From: UBA1672 sp050633505
GTDB taxonomy: Bacteria > Pseudomonadota > Alphaproteobacteria > Micavibrionales > Micavibrionaceae
Length of the DNA stretch: 64,000 nt
Assembly (NCBI GenBank): GCA_050633505.1
Contig: JBOEGQ010000007.1
Location: 1-64,000 of the forward strand
Direction: 5' to 3'
Below are positions 24,247 to 33,599 of this stretch, in pieces. How positions within the stretch are numbered: position 1 is the stretch's first letter; every line of letters begins with the position of its first letter. The translations under genes and the position numbers were made by a program. Below the pieces are notes generated by a model. It saw only the letters and a list, made by a program, of their open reading frames with translations. It was not told the DNA's origin and made no database searches.

Positions 24247-24321
24247 AGTTTCTCCTCTTTAAACACTTGACTAATTATAGCAGAAAAAAGTAAAGACAGG
24301 ATAAAATTTCAAGCACAGAAT

Positions 24322-25020
24322 CTATGTTCTACGTGACGCATTTACGCCTGCAACAAATCCACATGTCGTCAAATATAAAACCAGACCATTCAAAATATGC
24401 CACATGAAATGTGTACCCATCTCGATACTTTCACATACCGCCATATCAATCGAACGGAACGTTAAAGACACCGTAAACACCAATGCCGCGATAAGCAGTA
24501 CAGGCCTCTTAGCCTGCATCTGTTTGTAATGCCATACCCCAAACCCCATGATATAAAGAATGGAAGGCGCATAAGATAATGACCCGTTCAAAATGTGTGT
24601 CGGTACATTTTCAAATATAACAGTAAGCACAACAAACACCCCAAACAAACCAGCCACCTTCATATAAGAGTAACGCATGACATAAAGGCTATACAGGATA
24701 ATAAAGGCAATCTGGTATAGTAAAATCGGTATAACATCAGACAACATTGTCAATTTTGTTGCGAATGTATGGAAGAGTGTACTCCCCACGCCAATACAGA
24801 ATAAAAGAAAAACAAGAAGGCCGCTTTTCCAGTCCAACTCCCCCTGACGATGCGCATATAAACCCGCACAAAACGCAGCAATAATGAATGAAATATTCGT
24901 CACCGCATTTAACGGCTCCGCCCATAATCCCGGCTCTAACCTCTCGCAATATATATCAATGTAATCGTTTATGTCTTGCTCCACCAAAAATATAAAAGAC
25001 CTGCGCTCAAAAACCAGCAT
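24322..25020 (-). CDS. Ceramidase-family (CREST) membrane protein
   Basis: 232 aa, about seven membrane segments. The alkaline-ceramidase fold markers are present: IYCERLEPGLWAEPLNAVTN, GVGSTLFHTFATKLTMLSDV (Ser, His and Asp of the metal site) and GTHFMWHILNGLVLYLT (two His). These match the zinc site of the ceramidase/CREST group, which hydrolyses amides such as ceramide, though bacterial members have not been assigned. The N-terminus overlaps the GlpM-like gene by 52 bp. A GTG at about residue 13 is an alternative start. Its place in a fatty-acid cluster suggests lipid amide turnover. Confidence 0.83.
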   Translation of the reverse strand: MLVFERRSFIFLVEQDINDYIDIYCERLEPGLWAEPLNAVTNISFIIAAFCAGLYAHRQGELDWKSGLLVFLLFCIGVGSTLFHTFATKLTMLSDVIPILLYQIAFIILYSLYVMRYSYMKVAGLFGVFVVLTVIFENVPTHILNGSLSYAPSILYIMGFGVWHYKQMQAKRPVLLIAALVFTVSLTFRSIDMAVCESIEMGTHFMWHILNGLVLYLTTCGFVAGVNASRRT

Positions 25021-25301
25021 AACATACCGATTGAGACCGTATATTCAAAACGCATACGTTCTGATGCAAAGTAGATAATTGCAACATATGCCAAATACGG
25101 AATCACCGAATAGATCCCGAATAAGGCGACCTCCTTCACCTGCTCTACGCCCCCTTCCTTATAAGACAAGATATGCGTAAAAAGTGCAAAAGTCGGGAAT
25201 AAAGGCATTAATCCAGCCAAAATATAGAAATTTGATCGTGCGAACGCAGCAATTAAAACGGCAACGGCTGCCCCTACTATTCCAGATACAATATAATACA
25301 T
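24969..25301 (-). CDS. GlpM-family membrane protein
   Basis: 110 aa from the ATG at 25301, with AAGGG seven bases upstream. Four membrane segments. The GlpM signature is AAFARSNFYILAGLMPLFPT followed by FALFTHIL, and later LFGIYSVIPYLAYVAIIYF. GlpM was linked to alginate production in Pseudomonas, but its biochemical role is unknown. It sits between the EamA-like gene (18 bp gap) and the ceramidase-like gene (overlap) in the same operon. Confidence 0.82.
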   Translation of the reverse strand: MYYIVSGIVGAAVAVLIAAFARSNFYILAGLMPLFPTFALFTHILSYKEGGVEQVKEVALFGIYSVIPYLAYVAIIYFASERMRFEYTVSIGMLCWFLSAGLLYFWWSKT

Positions 25302-25320
25302 AGCGCACCCTTTTACATGC

Positions 25321-25779
25321 TTATTCACTTTCCAGATTCTGACCGTAAACCATAACCATCGCACCAATCAGGACTAAAGCACCACCACAAAATGTCATCA
25401 GGTTTAGGTGCTTAATCCCAAATAACAAGAAACCAAATGCCATCGTGAAAAGTGGATAAGACGTTTCCGCAAGCGCAGTATAAAGCGCAGAAACATTCTT
25501 AATTGCGTAAATGGATGCAATCCACCCTATTGTCGGCGCAATTGAGGCAATCATTACCATTGCAAAAACAGGCCAATTCCCCACGATACCGGAAAAGTCT
25601 ATCCCCTCTCCCTTCAAAAACACAAGAGGCAACACAAAAGCCAAACCTGTTAACATATTCAGCACCATAAAACTCGCAGGATTTATATGAATACCCGCAA
25701 CCTTTTCAAGCAAAACATAACCAAGCCCATACATCATTGATGCCATAAAAGGCAGCAAAAGAAAGAATGTTGTATGCAT
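25321..25779 (-). CDS. Single-domain EamA/DMT-type membrane protein
   Basis: 152 aa with five hydrophobic segments, i.e. one EamA repeat where most transporters have two. Segments include FVLPLVFLK, VFAMVMIASIAPTIGWIAS and LMTFCGGALVLIGAMVMVY, and the KNVSALYTALAETSYPLFTM stretch is typical of drug/metabolite transporters. Half-size members act as homo- or heterodimers, so it may pair with itself or the GlpM-like neighbour. It begins 10 bp after the FadN-type gene. Confidence 0.82.
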   Translation of the reverse strand: MHTTFFLLLPFMASMMYGLGYVLLEKVAGIHINPASFMVLNMLTGLAFVLPLVFLKGEGIDFSGIVGNWPVFAMVMIASIAPTIGWIASIYAIKNVSALYTALAETSYPLFTMAFGFLLFGIKHLNLMTFCGGALVLIGAMVMVYGQNLESE

Positions 25780-25789
25780 CGTAACCCCT

Positions 25790-28225
25790 TTAGTTCCTAA
25801 GCGGTTTACCAGTGCTCAACATATGTTCAATTCGATCAAGCGTACCATCATAGCGCAGCAATTTCATAAACTCTGCCAGTTCCAGCTTCAAGAATTCATC
25901 TTCAGACAGGCCTTCCGTATAATCCTTATCACCACCGGAAAGCACCCGCGCCAAATGATCCGACACAACAACATCATGTGGCGTTGCCTTACCGGATTTT
26001 CTTAAGTCAGAGACAGCCAGATCAAGAGCCATTTTTGCCCCCGCACCGCCAACATGAATATTTTCACATTTTTCAGGTACGACATATTCATCCACCATAT
26101 GAAGCGCCCTTTGCTTTGCATCATAAAGCAAACGATCACGATTCATGGTAATACCATCTGTCTCACGCAAATAACCAATATCAACGGCCTCATATGCCGA
26201 TTTTGCCACAGCTGCCAGCCCAATTGTCTCAAATGCTTTGCGCACCGCACCAACAGGTGTCGTATCGGGAGAGAACCAGATGTTATCTTTACCAATCTTG
26301 TTCATGTCTTGTGCAAATTTTACACGCTCACGCTCTTGGAAACGTAGGATCATCTCCTTACACCCGCCCCAACCGGGGATAATACCGACACCAACCTCAA
26401 CCAGACCGCAATAGGTCTCCGCATGCGCCTGAACGGCGTTAGATGCCAAGAGAATCTCACACCCCCCACCAAGCGCCATACCACTGGGAGCGCTAACAAC
26501 AGGGAAATCTGAAAACTTCAGATCCATAAACACCTTCTGCCCACGTGCAACGAACCCTTCAACCTGCGGCCACATGGCGAGATTAATCATAAAGACCGCC
26601 AAACCCAGATTGGCACCGGCAGAGAAATGAGATGCTTCATTATAAACCACAAGAGCTTTATACTCATCCGATTTCGAAATCAGCTTGTTTGTATTTTCTA
26701 AAAGATTGAAAATATCCTCATCAAAAGTATTCATCTTTGATGTTTTTTCAAAACATAAAACACCATCGCCGATATCCCACACATTAGCGGAGCCATTTTT
26801 CAGCACAGGCACAGAGGTTCGCTTTACATCGCGCAGCAATAACACACCATCGGGGCGCATAACATCATGATACTGGCCATCTGTCCCGAAATATTGCCTC
26901 TTTCCGTTTTCAATACGATAGAAGGTCCCCGCGCCGACCTTTTCAAGGATTGCCGGCACCTCTACCCCCGCCTTTTCCAAAGCAGATTTAAACCATGCAG
27001 GACCATTGAGAATATTATCCCCCAGTGCATCAATCATCTCAAACGGGCCAAATTTCCAGTTGTAACCCAGCTTCATCCCTTCATCTATATCGTGAATTGT
27101 ATCCGCGATTTCCCCGACAAGCTGCGCAGCATAAGAAAGGGTTTGCTTTAATACTTCCCAGGCATAGTGACCACCCGCATCATCCGTTGTCACAACCGCG
27201 CGTAAACCTTTGCGCCCTGCATCAACACTCTTCAACTTCGGTTTATTCGCCTTGGCGTACCGGGCTTCTTCAAATTGATCTGCGTTTAAGGATAGAGCCT
27301 GCTTTTCCTTCACCCCTTTTGGTGCATCAGGATTAAGGCGATAAAATCCACCTTTACCTTTACGCCCCGTATATCCCGCCCCAATCATGCCATGGACAAA
27401 TTGGTAATCGACAAAAACATCACGGTAATCATCTTTTTCAGGCAGTGTAGAGAGTAAGCTTTCCGATAATTTTGGCATCAAATCAACACCGACCAAATCA
27501 ATCAATCCAAAAACACCTGTCTTTGGAATACCACAAGGCCTGCTCATAACCGCATCGGCCACTTCAATAGGAACACCTTGCTTAATGGCTTCGTTCACAC
27601 CAGCTGTAAGCCAAAACACACCCAAACGGTTCGCAATAAAACCCGGCGTATCGTGACAAACAACAACGCCCTTCCCCAATCGTTCATCACAAAATGCACG
27701 CACAACATCAACTGCATCTTGTCTCGTCTGCTCACCAACAACCAATTCCAAAAGACGCATATAACGCGGAGGATTGAAAAAATGTGTAATCATGAAGTCC
27801 TGCTTGAAATCATCAGGCTGTCCTTCAACTAATTTATGCAACGGTATGGTCGAGGTATTAGAGGAGATTATTGCCCCCTTTTTCATATGAGCACGAAGCG
27901 TTTCGTATGTTTTGTGTTTGATCGAAAGATCCTCCACAACCACCTCAATGATCCAGTCACATGACCCGAGTTCATCAAGGTCATCTTCAAGATTTCCGCA
28001 GGTTACAAGCTTTGCATTGCACTTCCTCATAAATGCCGCAGGTTCCGCCTTTAACATCTTTTGAACCGCACCTTCTGCAAATGCATTTCTGTTACCACCA
28101 AACTCTTCGGGCTTGGGCGGCACAATATCTAATAATACAACGGGCAGTCCCGCATTCGCAATTTGCGCCGCGATACCACTACCCATTACACCTGCACCAA
28201 TTACAGCAACTTTATTTATCGTCAT
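25790..28225 (-). CDS. fadN: 3-hydroxyacyl-CoA dehydrogenase / enoyl-CoA hydratase, FadN type
   Basis: 811 aa from the ATG at 28225 (GAGGG upstream). The dehydrogenase comes first: VAVIGAGVMGSGIAAQIANA at the N-terminus, ITHFFNPPRYMRLLELV, then the second 3HCDH domain. The crotonase domain follows from about residue 480 (VVSAPSGMALGGGCEILLAS, CGLVEVGVGIIPGWGGCKEM). This order is that of B. subtilis FadN, opposite to E. coli FadB/FadJ. It catalyses hydration and oxidation in beta-oxidation. Its partners, thiolase and FadE, flank it on the same strand. Confidence 0.93.
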   Translation of the reverse strand: MTINKVAVIGAGVMGSGIAAQIANAGLPVVLLDIVPPKPEEFGGNRNAFAEGAVQKMLKAEPAAFMRKCNAKLVTCGNLEDDLDELGSCDWIIEVVVEDLSIKHKTYETLRAHMKKGAIISSNTSTIPLHKLVEGQPDDFKQDFMITHFFNPPRYMRLLELVVGEQTRQDAVDVVRAFCDERLGKGVVVCHDTPGFIANRLGVFWLTAGVNEAIKQGVPIEVADAVMSRPCGIPKTGVFGLIDLVGVDLMPKLSESLLSTLPEKDDYRDVFVDYQFVHGMIGAGYTGRKGKGGFYRLNPDAPKGVKEKQALSLNADQFEEARYAKANKPKLKSVDAGRKGLRAVVTTDDAGGHYAWEVLKQTLSYAAQLVGEIADTIHDIDEGMKLGYNWKFGPFEMIDALGDNILNGPAWFKSALEKAGVEVPAILEKVGAGTFYRIENGKRQYFGTDGQYHDVMRPDGVLLLRDVKRTSVPVLKNGSANVWDIGDGVLCFEKTSKMNTFDEDIFNLLENTNKLISKSDEYKALVVYNEASHFSAGANLGLAVFMINLAMWPQVEGFVARGQKVFMDLKFSDFPVVSAPSGMALGGGCEILLASNAVQAHAETYCGLVEVGVGIIPGWGGCKEMILRFQERERVKFAQDMNKIGKDNIWFSPDTTPVGAVRKAFETIGLAAVAKSAYEAVDIGYLRETDGITMNRDRLLYDAKQRALHMVDEYVVPEKCENIHVGGAGAKMALDLAVSDLRKSGKATPHDVVVSDHLARVLSGGDKDYTEGLSEDEFLKLELAEFMKLLRYDGTLDRIEHMLSTGKPLRN

Positions 28226-28278
28226 TCCCAATACCCTCTTTGTAAAAACATTTCGTATTCAAACGCACAACATTCAAA

Positions 28279-28668
28279 TCACCAAACCTGAAAGTCATAT
28301 GGTATTTCTTCCGCCTTCAGAACGTCTTGAACTTGAAAAATCATCTTATCCTGCCCCTTAAAAGCAGCATGCATAATGTCCGAAATCACACCATTCGTCA
28401 GATCAGATGTTGCAAAATCAAGTGACTTTTGTGCACATACCGCCGTTAAGAAATCTGCGATGTGTTCACGTTTTATAATCACATAATGTTCAAGGTCATC
28501 ATCGTGCCAAGTCTTCTTAAGAATTTCACCCATCTCAAAATCCGTAATAACAAGTGCGTCAGGCTTAATCTCAAACCCGACCCAATACGTCATGAGGTCG
28601 CTCTCTTTCTTATAGAGCCACGTTGTACGCTCAACACATTCAGATCCGCCTTGTCCGACAGTCCCCAT
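28279..28668 (-). CDS. Unknown small protein in the beta-oxidation operon
   Basis: 129 aa, soluble. The ATG follows the thiolase stop after 3 bp, with GGAGG inside the thiolase end. A shorter start at 28593 (MTYWVGFEIKPD) is possible. The sequence has a mixed alpha/beta look (PDALVITDFEMGEILKKTW, DLEHYVIIKREHIADFLTA). No family is recognised. Location between fadA and fadN suggests a helper or a lipid-related role; nothing further can be said. Confidence 0.65.
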   Translation of the reverse strand: MGTVGQGGSECVERTTWLYKKESDLMTYWVGFEIKPDALVITDFEMGEILKKTWHDDDLEHYVIIKREHIADFLTAVCAQKSLDFATSDLTNGVISDIMHAAFKGQDKMIFQVQDVLKAEEIPYDFQVW

Positions 28669-28671
28669 ATT

Positions 28672-29799
28672 CTAAATCGCCTCCAGAATTGTCGCCACAC
28701 CCTGACCGCCACCAATACACATTGTGGCCAAGGCATATTTTTTGCCTTCACGTTTTAGAAGACTTGCCGCCTTCCCCGTAATACGCGCGCCGGACGTTCC
28801 CAAAGGATGACCCAAAGCAATCGCACCGCCATCAAGATTAACTTTATTGATATCCGCACCCAACTCCTTCACAACAGATAGGCCTTGCGCGGCGAATGCT
28901 TCGTTCAGCTCTATAATATCAATATCATCAAGTTTAAGCCCTGCGCGCTCTAACGCTTTATGGGTTGCCGGAACCGGGCCAATTCCCATTATCTCTGCAG
29001 CGCATCCTGCGACAGCCACCGATTTTATACGCGCAATCTTTTCAAGGCCGTTCTTATCAGCATATTCCTCAGAAGCCACAAGAACCGCCGCACTACCATC
29101 TGTTAACGGAGAGGAGGTCGCCGCAGTGACTGTTCCATCGCTCAAAAATGCTGGCTTTAATGTTGCAAGTTTCTCAACCGAGCTATCAGGGCGAATTGTG
29201 CCATCTGACGTGACCTCACCAATCGGTACGATTTCATCATCAAACTTCCCACCTTGCGCGGCTGCTGCTGCCTTTTTGTGAGAATTTACGGCAAACTCTT
29301 CTTGCGAAGAGCGATCAATATCATATTTTTTTGCCAGATTCTCAGCCGTCTCCCCCATCCCTATATAGGCCTGCGGGTATTTATCAAAAATAGCCGGATT
29401 AGGCATCGGGTTAAATCCGCCCATAGGAATCCGGCTCATGCTTTCAACACCTGCAGCAATAAACACCTCACCGGCATCCATTTGGATCATGCCTGCGGCT
29501 GTATGAATTGTACTCATTGAAGAGCCACAGAAACGATTTAACGTGGCACCCGCTACACTTGCAGGTAAACCGGCATGCCCCGCGACAAGCTTGGCAATGT
29601 TAAAGCCCTGCTCCGCCTCAGGGAAAGCACACCCCATCAAAAGATCCTCAATATCCTCAGCGTTCACGCCGCTACTTTCGACCAAAGCCTTCACAACCGT
29701 AGCCGCCATATCATCAGGACGAACCTTCGCCAGAAGACCTTTGCCAGCAAAGTGCATTGGTGAACGTTTAAAGCCGCATATAACCACTGATTTTTGCAT
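28672..29799 (-). CDS. fadA: Acetyl-CoA acyltransferase (thiolase)
   Basis: 375 aa, standard. Catalytic features: acyl-binding Cys in TLNRFCGSSMSTIH (about residue 87), His and Cys near the C-terminus in NLDGGAIALGHPLGTSGAR and ATMCIGGGQG, and IDIIELNEAFAAQGL. The final step of beta-oxidation, cleaving 3-ketoacyl-CoA. It is the first gene of the minus-strand cluster reaching to 21771, with a 188-bp region upstream in which I see no certain promoter. Confidence 0.95.
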   Translation of the reverse strand: MQKSVVICGFKRSPMHFAGKGLLAKVRPDDMAATVVKALVESSGVNAEDIEDLLMGCAFPEAEQGFNIAKLVAGHAGLPASVAGATLNRFCGSSMSTIHTAAGMIQMDAGEVFIAAGVESMSRIPMGGFNPMPNPAIFDKYPQAYIGMGETAENLAKKYDIDRSSQEEFAVNSHKKAAAAAQGGKFDDEIVPIGEVTSDGTIRPDSSVEKLATLKPAFLSDGTVTAATSSPLTDGSAAVLVASEEYADKNGLEKIARIKSVAVAGCAAEIMGIGPVPATHKALERAGLKLDDIDIIELNEAFAAQGLSVVKELGADINKVNLDGGAIALGHPLGTSGARITGKAASLLKREGKKYALATMCIGGGQGVATILEAI

Positions 29800-29987
29800 A
29801 ATATTCCCCTTTATTTATGACCGGATATGAACCCCTAAGATCCATCGTACAATGAATGTTAATTCAGGTCTATATCCTTCCAGTAAGGGAATATTATAGA
29901 AGACAATTCTTATCATCTTCTTTACGATTGACAGAAAGAGAAAAATAATGCAGTTGAAAGGAAATAATAACAACCGGATGGAGTATA

Positions 29988-30395
29988 ATGGTGAGTACAG
30001 CATCGAGCCCTATGGGACTTAAAAGAATTTGTACAGGATGTGGCGCACGTTTTTTCGACATGAACAAACGCCCGATTGTATGCCCGACTTGTAATACAGA
30101 ATTTACAGGCGAAATCAAAATGAAGAGCAGGCGCGGACGCGCTACTGCGGAGGCCCCTCCGAAAAAAGAGGTGAAAGCCGTAGAAACAGTCGAAAGTGAC
30201 GATGATGTTACCGAAGAAGATACAGGGGTAGAAGTCGTAAGTTTGGACGATGCAGAAGCCGTTGAAAAGGGCGATTCAGAAGCTCCGGCTTTAGAAGAAG
30301 ATGAAAATCTTGAGAATATTCCTGACTTCGACGATGAACTCGAAGAAGAACTGGATGTTGAAGATGATGTCCTTCTTGATGAAGAAGACACCTAA
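29988..30395 (+). CDS. TIGR02300 / FYDLN-acid family protein
   Basis: 135 aa. The N-terminal 40 residues are the family hallmark: LKRICTGCGARFFDMNKRP then VCPTCNTEFTGE, two CxxC pairs forming a zinc ribbon. The rest is strongly acidic (EEDTGVEVVSLDDAEAVEKG, DFDDELEEELDVEDD), as in the family. Members are confined largely to Alphaproteobacteria, where they are common but of unknown function. A terminator follows closely. Confidence 0.94.
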   Translation: MVSTASSPMGLKRICTGCGARFFDMNKRPIVCPTCNTEFTGEIKMKSRRGRATAEAPPKKEVKAVETVESDDDVTEEDTGVEVVSLDDAEAVEKGDSEAPALEEDENLENIPDFDDELEEELDVEDDVLLDEEDT

Positions 30396-30417
30396 TCCAC
30401 ATAAAAATTTTAATAAG

Positions 30418-30446
30418 AGGGGCTATGCCATATAGCCCCTTTTTAT
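30418..30446 (+). terminator. Terminator between the TIGR02300 gene and prmA
   Basis: Perfect 9-bp stem AGGGGCTAT (30418-30426) and ATAGCCCCT (30432-30440), loop GCCAT, followed by TTTTTAT. The hairpin contains an ATG (30425) in the prmA frame. Confidence 0.92.
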
Positions 30447-30475
30447 ATTCTGCTAAACGCCGGAAAGGCATAATT

Positions 30476-31384
30476 TTGCACACCATCCGTTTTCACGTAC
30501 AAAAAAGCTTACCTGACGACACTGCCTTTTCCTTGGCAGAATCCCTTATTGATGTAGCCATTTCCAGTTCAGCCCTAAGAGAAGACCGCAAACACAACAA
30601 ACCATGGATATTGGAATGGCTTGTTGAAGACCATATTGAAAAAGAGCATGTAATCTCGCGCATATCTGTTCACATGGCCGCACATAACATCACGGATATT
30701 GACGTAACGGCAGAACAAATCGAAATAGAAGAAACCCCGGACGAGAATTGGTTGGAAAAAACCTACCAAGAATTCAAACCCTTTTCCATTGGCCCGTTCT
30801 TCATACACGGATCGCATTATGAAGGTGACGTGCCAGAGGGGCAAATCCCCCTGAAGGTTGACGCAGCCACCGCATTCGGATCAGGAGAGCACGAAACGAC
30901 GAAGGGCTGTATGCAGGCAATGCTTGACCTCAAAGGTAAAGGTGCATGCCCGTGGAATATTCTGGATATGGGAACTGGTTCAGGCATCCTTGCCCTTGCC
31001 GCATGGAAACTCTGGAACAGCCCAATTCTTGCCGTTGATAATGACCCTGAAAGCGTTCACGTCGCCGCACGCCATGCCCAAATGAATGATGTAAATTTAA
31101 GTGCATCTGCCATGACATGCGATTGTGGTGATGGCTTTAACACCCCCAGCGTTAACAAACAAAAACCTTATGAATTGATCCTTGCCAATATTCTCGCCGG
31201 CCCGGTAATTGAGATGGCACCCAGCCTTGTGAAGGTTCTGGATGATAACGGTTATTGCATCCTCTCAGGCATGCTGGTCGAACAAGCTGACCTCGTGGCA
31301 AGCGCATATGAAGGGGAAGGTCTGACCCTTAAAAAGCGTTACGATATTGGCGAGTGGTCCACGTTAATCATGCAAAAGCCATAA
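30476..31384 (+). CDS. prmA: Ribosomal protein L11 methyltransferase PrmA
   Basis: 302 aa from a TTG at 30476, preferred because GGAAAGG lies seven bases upstream; the in-frame ATG at 30425 falls inside the terminator stem and has no ribosome site. The C-terminal methyltransferase domain has the SAM motif ILDMGTGSGILALAAWKLW and VDNDPESVHVAARHAQMND, with AFGSGEHETTKGCM and LILANILAG, the PrmA catalytic NxLA stretch. The N-terminal ~100 residues form the L11-recognition domain. PrmA methylates L11 of the large ribosomal subunit. Confidence 0.93.
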   Translation: MHTIRFHVQKSLPDDTAFSLAESLIDVAISSSALREDRKHNKPWILEWLVEDHIEKEHVISRISVHMAAHNITDIDVTAEQIEIEETPDENWLEKTYQEFKPFSIGPFFIHGSHYEGDVPEGQIPLKVDAATAFGSGEHETTKGCMQAMLDLKGKGACPWNILDMGTGSGILALAAWKLWNSPILAVDNDPESVHVAARHAQMNDVNLSASAMTCDCGDGFNTPSVNKQKPYELILANILAGPVIEMAPSLVKVLDDNGYCILSGMLVEQADLVASAYEGEGLTLKKRYDIGEWSTLIMQKP

Positions 31385-31398
31385 GCGTCCCCACCTAA

Positions 31399-31941
31399 TC
31401 AAGCCCATTTTTTATTTGCACCTGTATCAAGCGGCAAAAGAGACTTTTGAAGCTCTCGCAAGAAGGCTTCTTGCTTTTCAGATCGTTGCTCTTCACACTG
31501 CAAAATTTCAAGAATAAGCTCATATGCAGACTCTCTTTGCTCTGCATTAAACTGATTGGCACTTGGTGCCAAAAACTTTTTCAAATTTTCAATAATTTTA
31601 TCTTCATCATTTTGCATTAAAAAACTACAGGAAGATAACAACTCAGTCGCACGGGAATCTGACAAAGAAAACTCTGACACAAACAAGTTTTGCATCCGCA
31701 CCTTTTGCTCTCGCGAAATATCGCCTGATGCTCTCGCCATAGTGTACATCAAAAGGGCAGTAGCCTCCATTGGATTGGATATTTTGTATATTGGATCAGC
31801 CGCATATTTTTTATTCCAATTACGACGACGCTTCCACGCAAACGGATTAAGCCAACCAAAATCAATACCAGATCGGCTCAGCTTATTCAGATAAAAAAGG
31901 ATCGTAACAACCGCCCCTAAAATCGCCAACAATACGTGCAT
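31399..31941 (-). CDS. TerB-like domain membrane-anchored protein
   Basis: 180 aa. An N-terminal membrane segment (MHVLLAILGAVVTILFYL) and a basic linker (PFAWKRRRNWNKKYA) lead to a helical TerB-like domain from about residue 55: ATALLMYTMARASGDISREQ, FSLSDSRATELLSSCSF and RESAYELILEILQCEEQRS. TerB-like domains are found in stress and membrane-linked complexes; tellurite genes are not present. Convergent with prmA. Confidence 0.75.
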   Translation of the reverse strand: MHVLLAILGAVVTILFYLNKLSRSGIDFGWLNPFAWKRRRNWNKKYAADPIYKISNPMEATALLMYTMARASGDISREQKVRMQNLFVSEFSLSDSRATELLSSCSFLMQNDEDKIIENLKKFLAPSANQFNAEQRESAYELILEILQCEEQRSEKQEAFLRELQKSLLPLDTGANKKWA

Positions 31942-32014
31942 TACACTACCCTTTCACTTAAGAGCGAACGTAACATACGATGTGATGCCACACAACCAAA
32001 GAATGCGACAACCC

Positions 32015-32758
32015 TTAACCCACAATCTGCACCAGCTCATCATTGCTCAATGCACGCCATTTGCCCTTTTCCAGATCACCAAGAAGAAGGTTTCCCGTTT
32101 GAAAACGGTGTAGTGTCACAACTTCATTCCCAAGCTTATCAAACATACGGCGGATTTGACGATTACGTCCTTCGTGTAAAATCATGACGCCTTCGCGCGC
32201 ACCTTCCGACGTCCATTGTGCGGGTTTTAGTGGTTTTTCCTCACATGGCAAAGTGAATTCACCTGATGCAAATAAATCACCCTCATCCCCCTTTAAATCA
32301 TCACGTAACGTTACACGGTAATGTTTGGAGGCGTGGCTTTTCGGATGTGTAATACGGTGAAGCAGATCTCCATCATCGGTCAGGAGCAACTGCCCCGTAC
32401 TATATTTATCCAAACGCCCAACCATAGAGAGCGGAATCTTGCGCCGTGCGAATTGCTCAGGCAGCAAATCATAGACAATTTCCGCAGGATCTTTGTGCGA
32501 ACACGTATAACCCGCAGGCTTATTCAACATAATTGTAAAAGGAGTAAGCGGGTCTAGTGCTTTGCCGTCCAAGGTTACACGCCCCTGCCTCACCCAATCC
32601 AGATCAACATTTAAGGATGGGTTGGTTACTCGCTCTCCATCGATATCAATCCATTCATTTTTAACGGCCATCGCCATTTCTTTACGACCGCCATACCCCA
32701 AATTGGATAGCAAACGATCAAGACGCATTGATTTCGGAAGTGCTTTTTCTTTTCCCAT
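32015..32758 (-). CDS. RsuA-family pseudouridine synthase
   Basis: 247 aa. An S4 RNA-binding domain (MRLDRLLSNLGYGGRKEM) is followed by the catalytic core: PLSMVGRLDKYSTGQLLLTD carries the active Asp, MLNKPAGYTCSH is the RsuA-type start of the core, and GRNRQIRRMFDKLGNEVVTL is typical of RsuA/RluB/RluE/RluF. It modifies a uridine in ribosomal RNA; which one is not readable. It is single. Confidence 0.93.
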   Translation of the reverse strand: MGKEKALPKSMRLDRLLSNLGYGGRKEMAMAVKNEWIDIDGERVTNPSLNVDLDWVRQGRVTLDGKALDPLTPFTIMLNKPAGYTCSHKDPAEIVYDLLPEQFARRKIPLSMVGRLDKYSTGQLLLTDDGDLLHRITHPKSHASKHYRVTLRDDLKGDEGDLFASGEFTLPCEEKPLKPAQWTSEGAREGVMILHEGRNRQIRRMFDKLGNEVVTLHRFQTGNLLLGDLEKGKWRALSNDELVQIVG

Positions 32759-32880
32759 ATATCTCTTATCTTTCCTAAATAAGGCTAACCCATTGATGAG
32801 GTTTTTCAGTTTATCCTACAATCCAATGGCAAAGTACAGTATAAAGCAACTTTACGTCATTAATCATTAGGGTATATATC

Positions 32881-33468
32881 ATGCGCGGCCTTCACTTTCT
32901 TTTCTCTGTATTTATGCTTTTCGGATTTTCTTATCCGGCAATAGCAGCCGATGAAATCACCGATTTTCTTCAGGAGAAAATCGAAGGCGTAGCCCTAAGC
33001 ATGACCGTACAAGAAGCAAAAACAGAGCTTAAAAAGCGTGGGTATACACCTGTCGGGGAAATTGAAAATCATGAGTATATAAACGGAGCTCAGCATACAT
33101 ATCGGTTCCAAAAGGATGGGAAATATAAGGTCGCCATAACAACTGCTCGCACGTACAAGGATGCATCAGCTCCCTTAACACGCAACCTCTCAGATATATC
33201 GTATAAAGAAGATATCCCTAAAATCGTTGACATATATAATCCCCAAACACATTATGTTTGCCCAAAGGTTATTGCGCAATATAAGAGGTTCTGCCCTCAA
33301 GCAGGTGAGCAATCCTGTCAGTTTGATTCAAACGTACGAATATATAGCCATAACTACCATATCCGACACCATCCTGATGATAAATTTATGCTTGAGGCCA
33401 ATGCGCAGGTCAATCAGCGATGCGGTATTATGCTGATGCGTAAATCTCCTTATCGCCCTCAACTATAG
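32881..33468 (+). CDS. Secreted protein of unknown function
   Basis: 195 aa with a clear signal peptide (HFLFSVFMLFGFSYPAIAA). The mature protein begins with a helical stretch (DEITDFLQEKIEGVALSMT) that resembles a PASTA-free 'MTxxEAxxxLxxxGY' small domain: TVQEAKTELKKRGYTPVGE. Four Cys follow (YVCPKV, RFCPQ, QSCQF, QRCGIM), likely paired. No family is recognised with confidence. It lies 132 bp before polA and is probably independent. Confidence 0.68.
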   Translation: MRGLHFLFSVFMLFGFSYPAIAADEITDFLQEKIEGVALSMTVQEAKTELKKRGYTPVGEIENHEYINGAQHTYRFQKDGKYKVAITTARTYKDASAPLTRNLSDISYKEDIPKIVDIYNPQTHYVCPKVIAQYKRFCPQAGEQSCQFDSNVRIYSHNYHIRHHPDDKFMLEANAQVNQRCGIMLMRKSPYRPQL

Positions 33469-33599
33469 TATGAAAAACACAAATACAAAATTCGGCTCCC
33501 CTCCTTTATTAACTTGCGAAGAATTTCTTTTCCCATGAATTTTTTATCGTTCTTGCGAGATCGCTGGACTCTGTTCCGGCCTTGCGTCACTTTACCTCT

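Noticed and set aside
29894..30391. Serine-rich open frame antisense to the TIGR02300 gene
   Set aside because: It is the reverse complement of an acidic low-complexity coding region; codons for Asp/Glu give Ser/Phe strings. No ribosome site or family.
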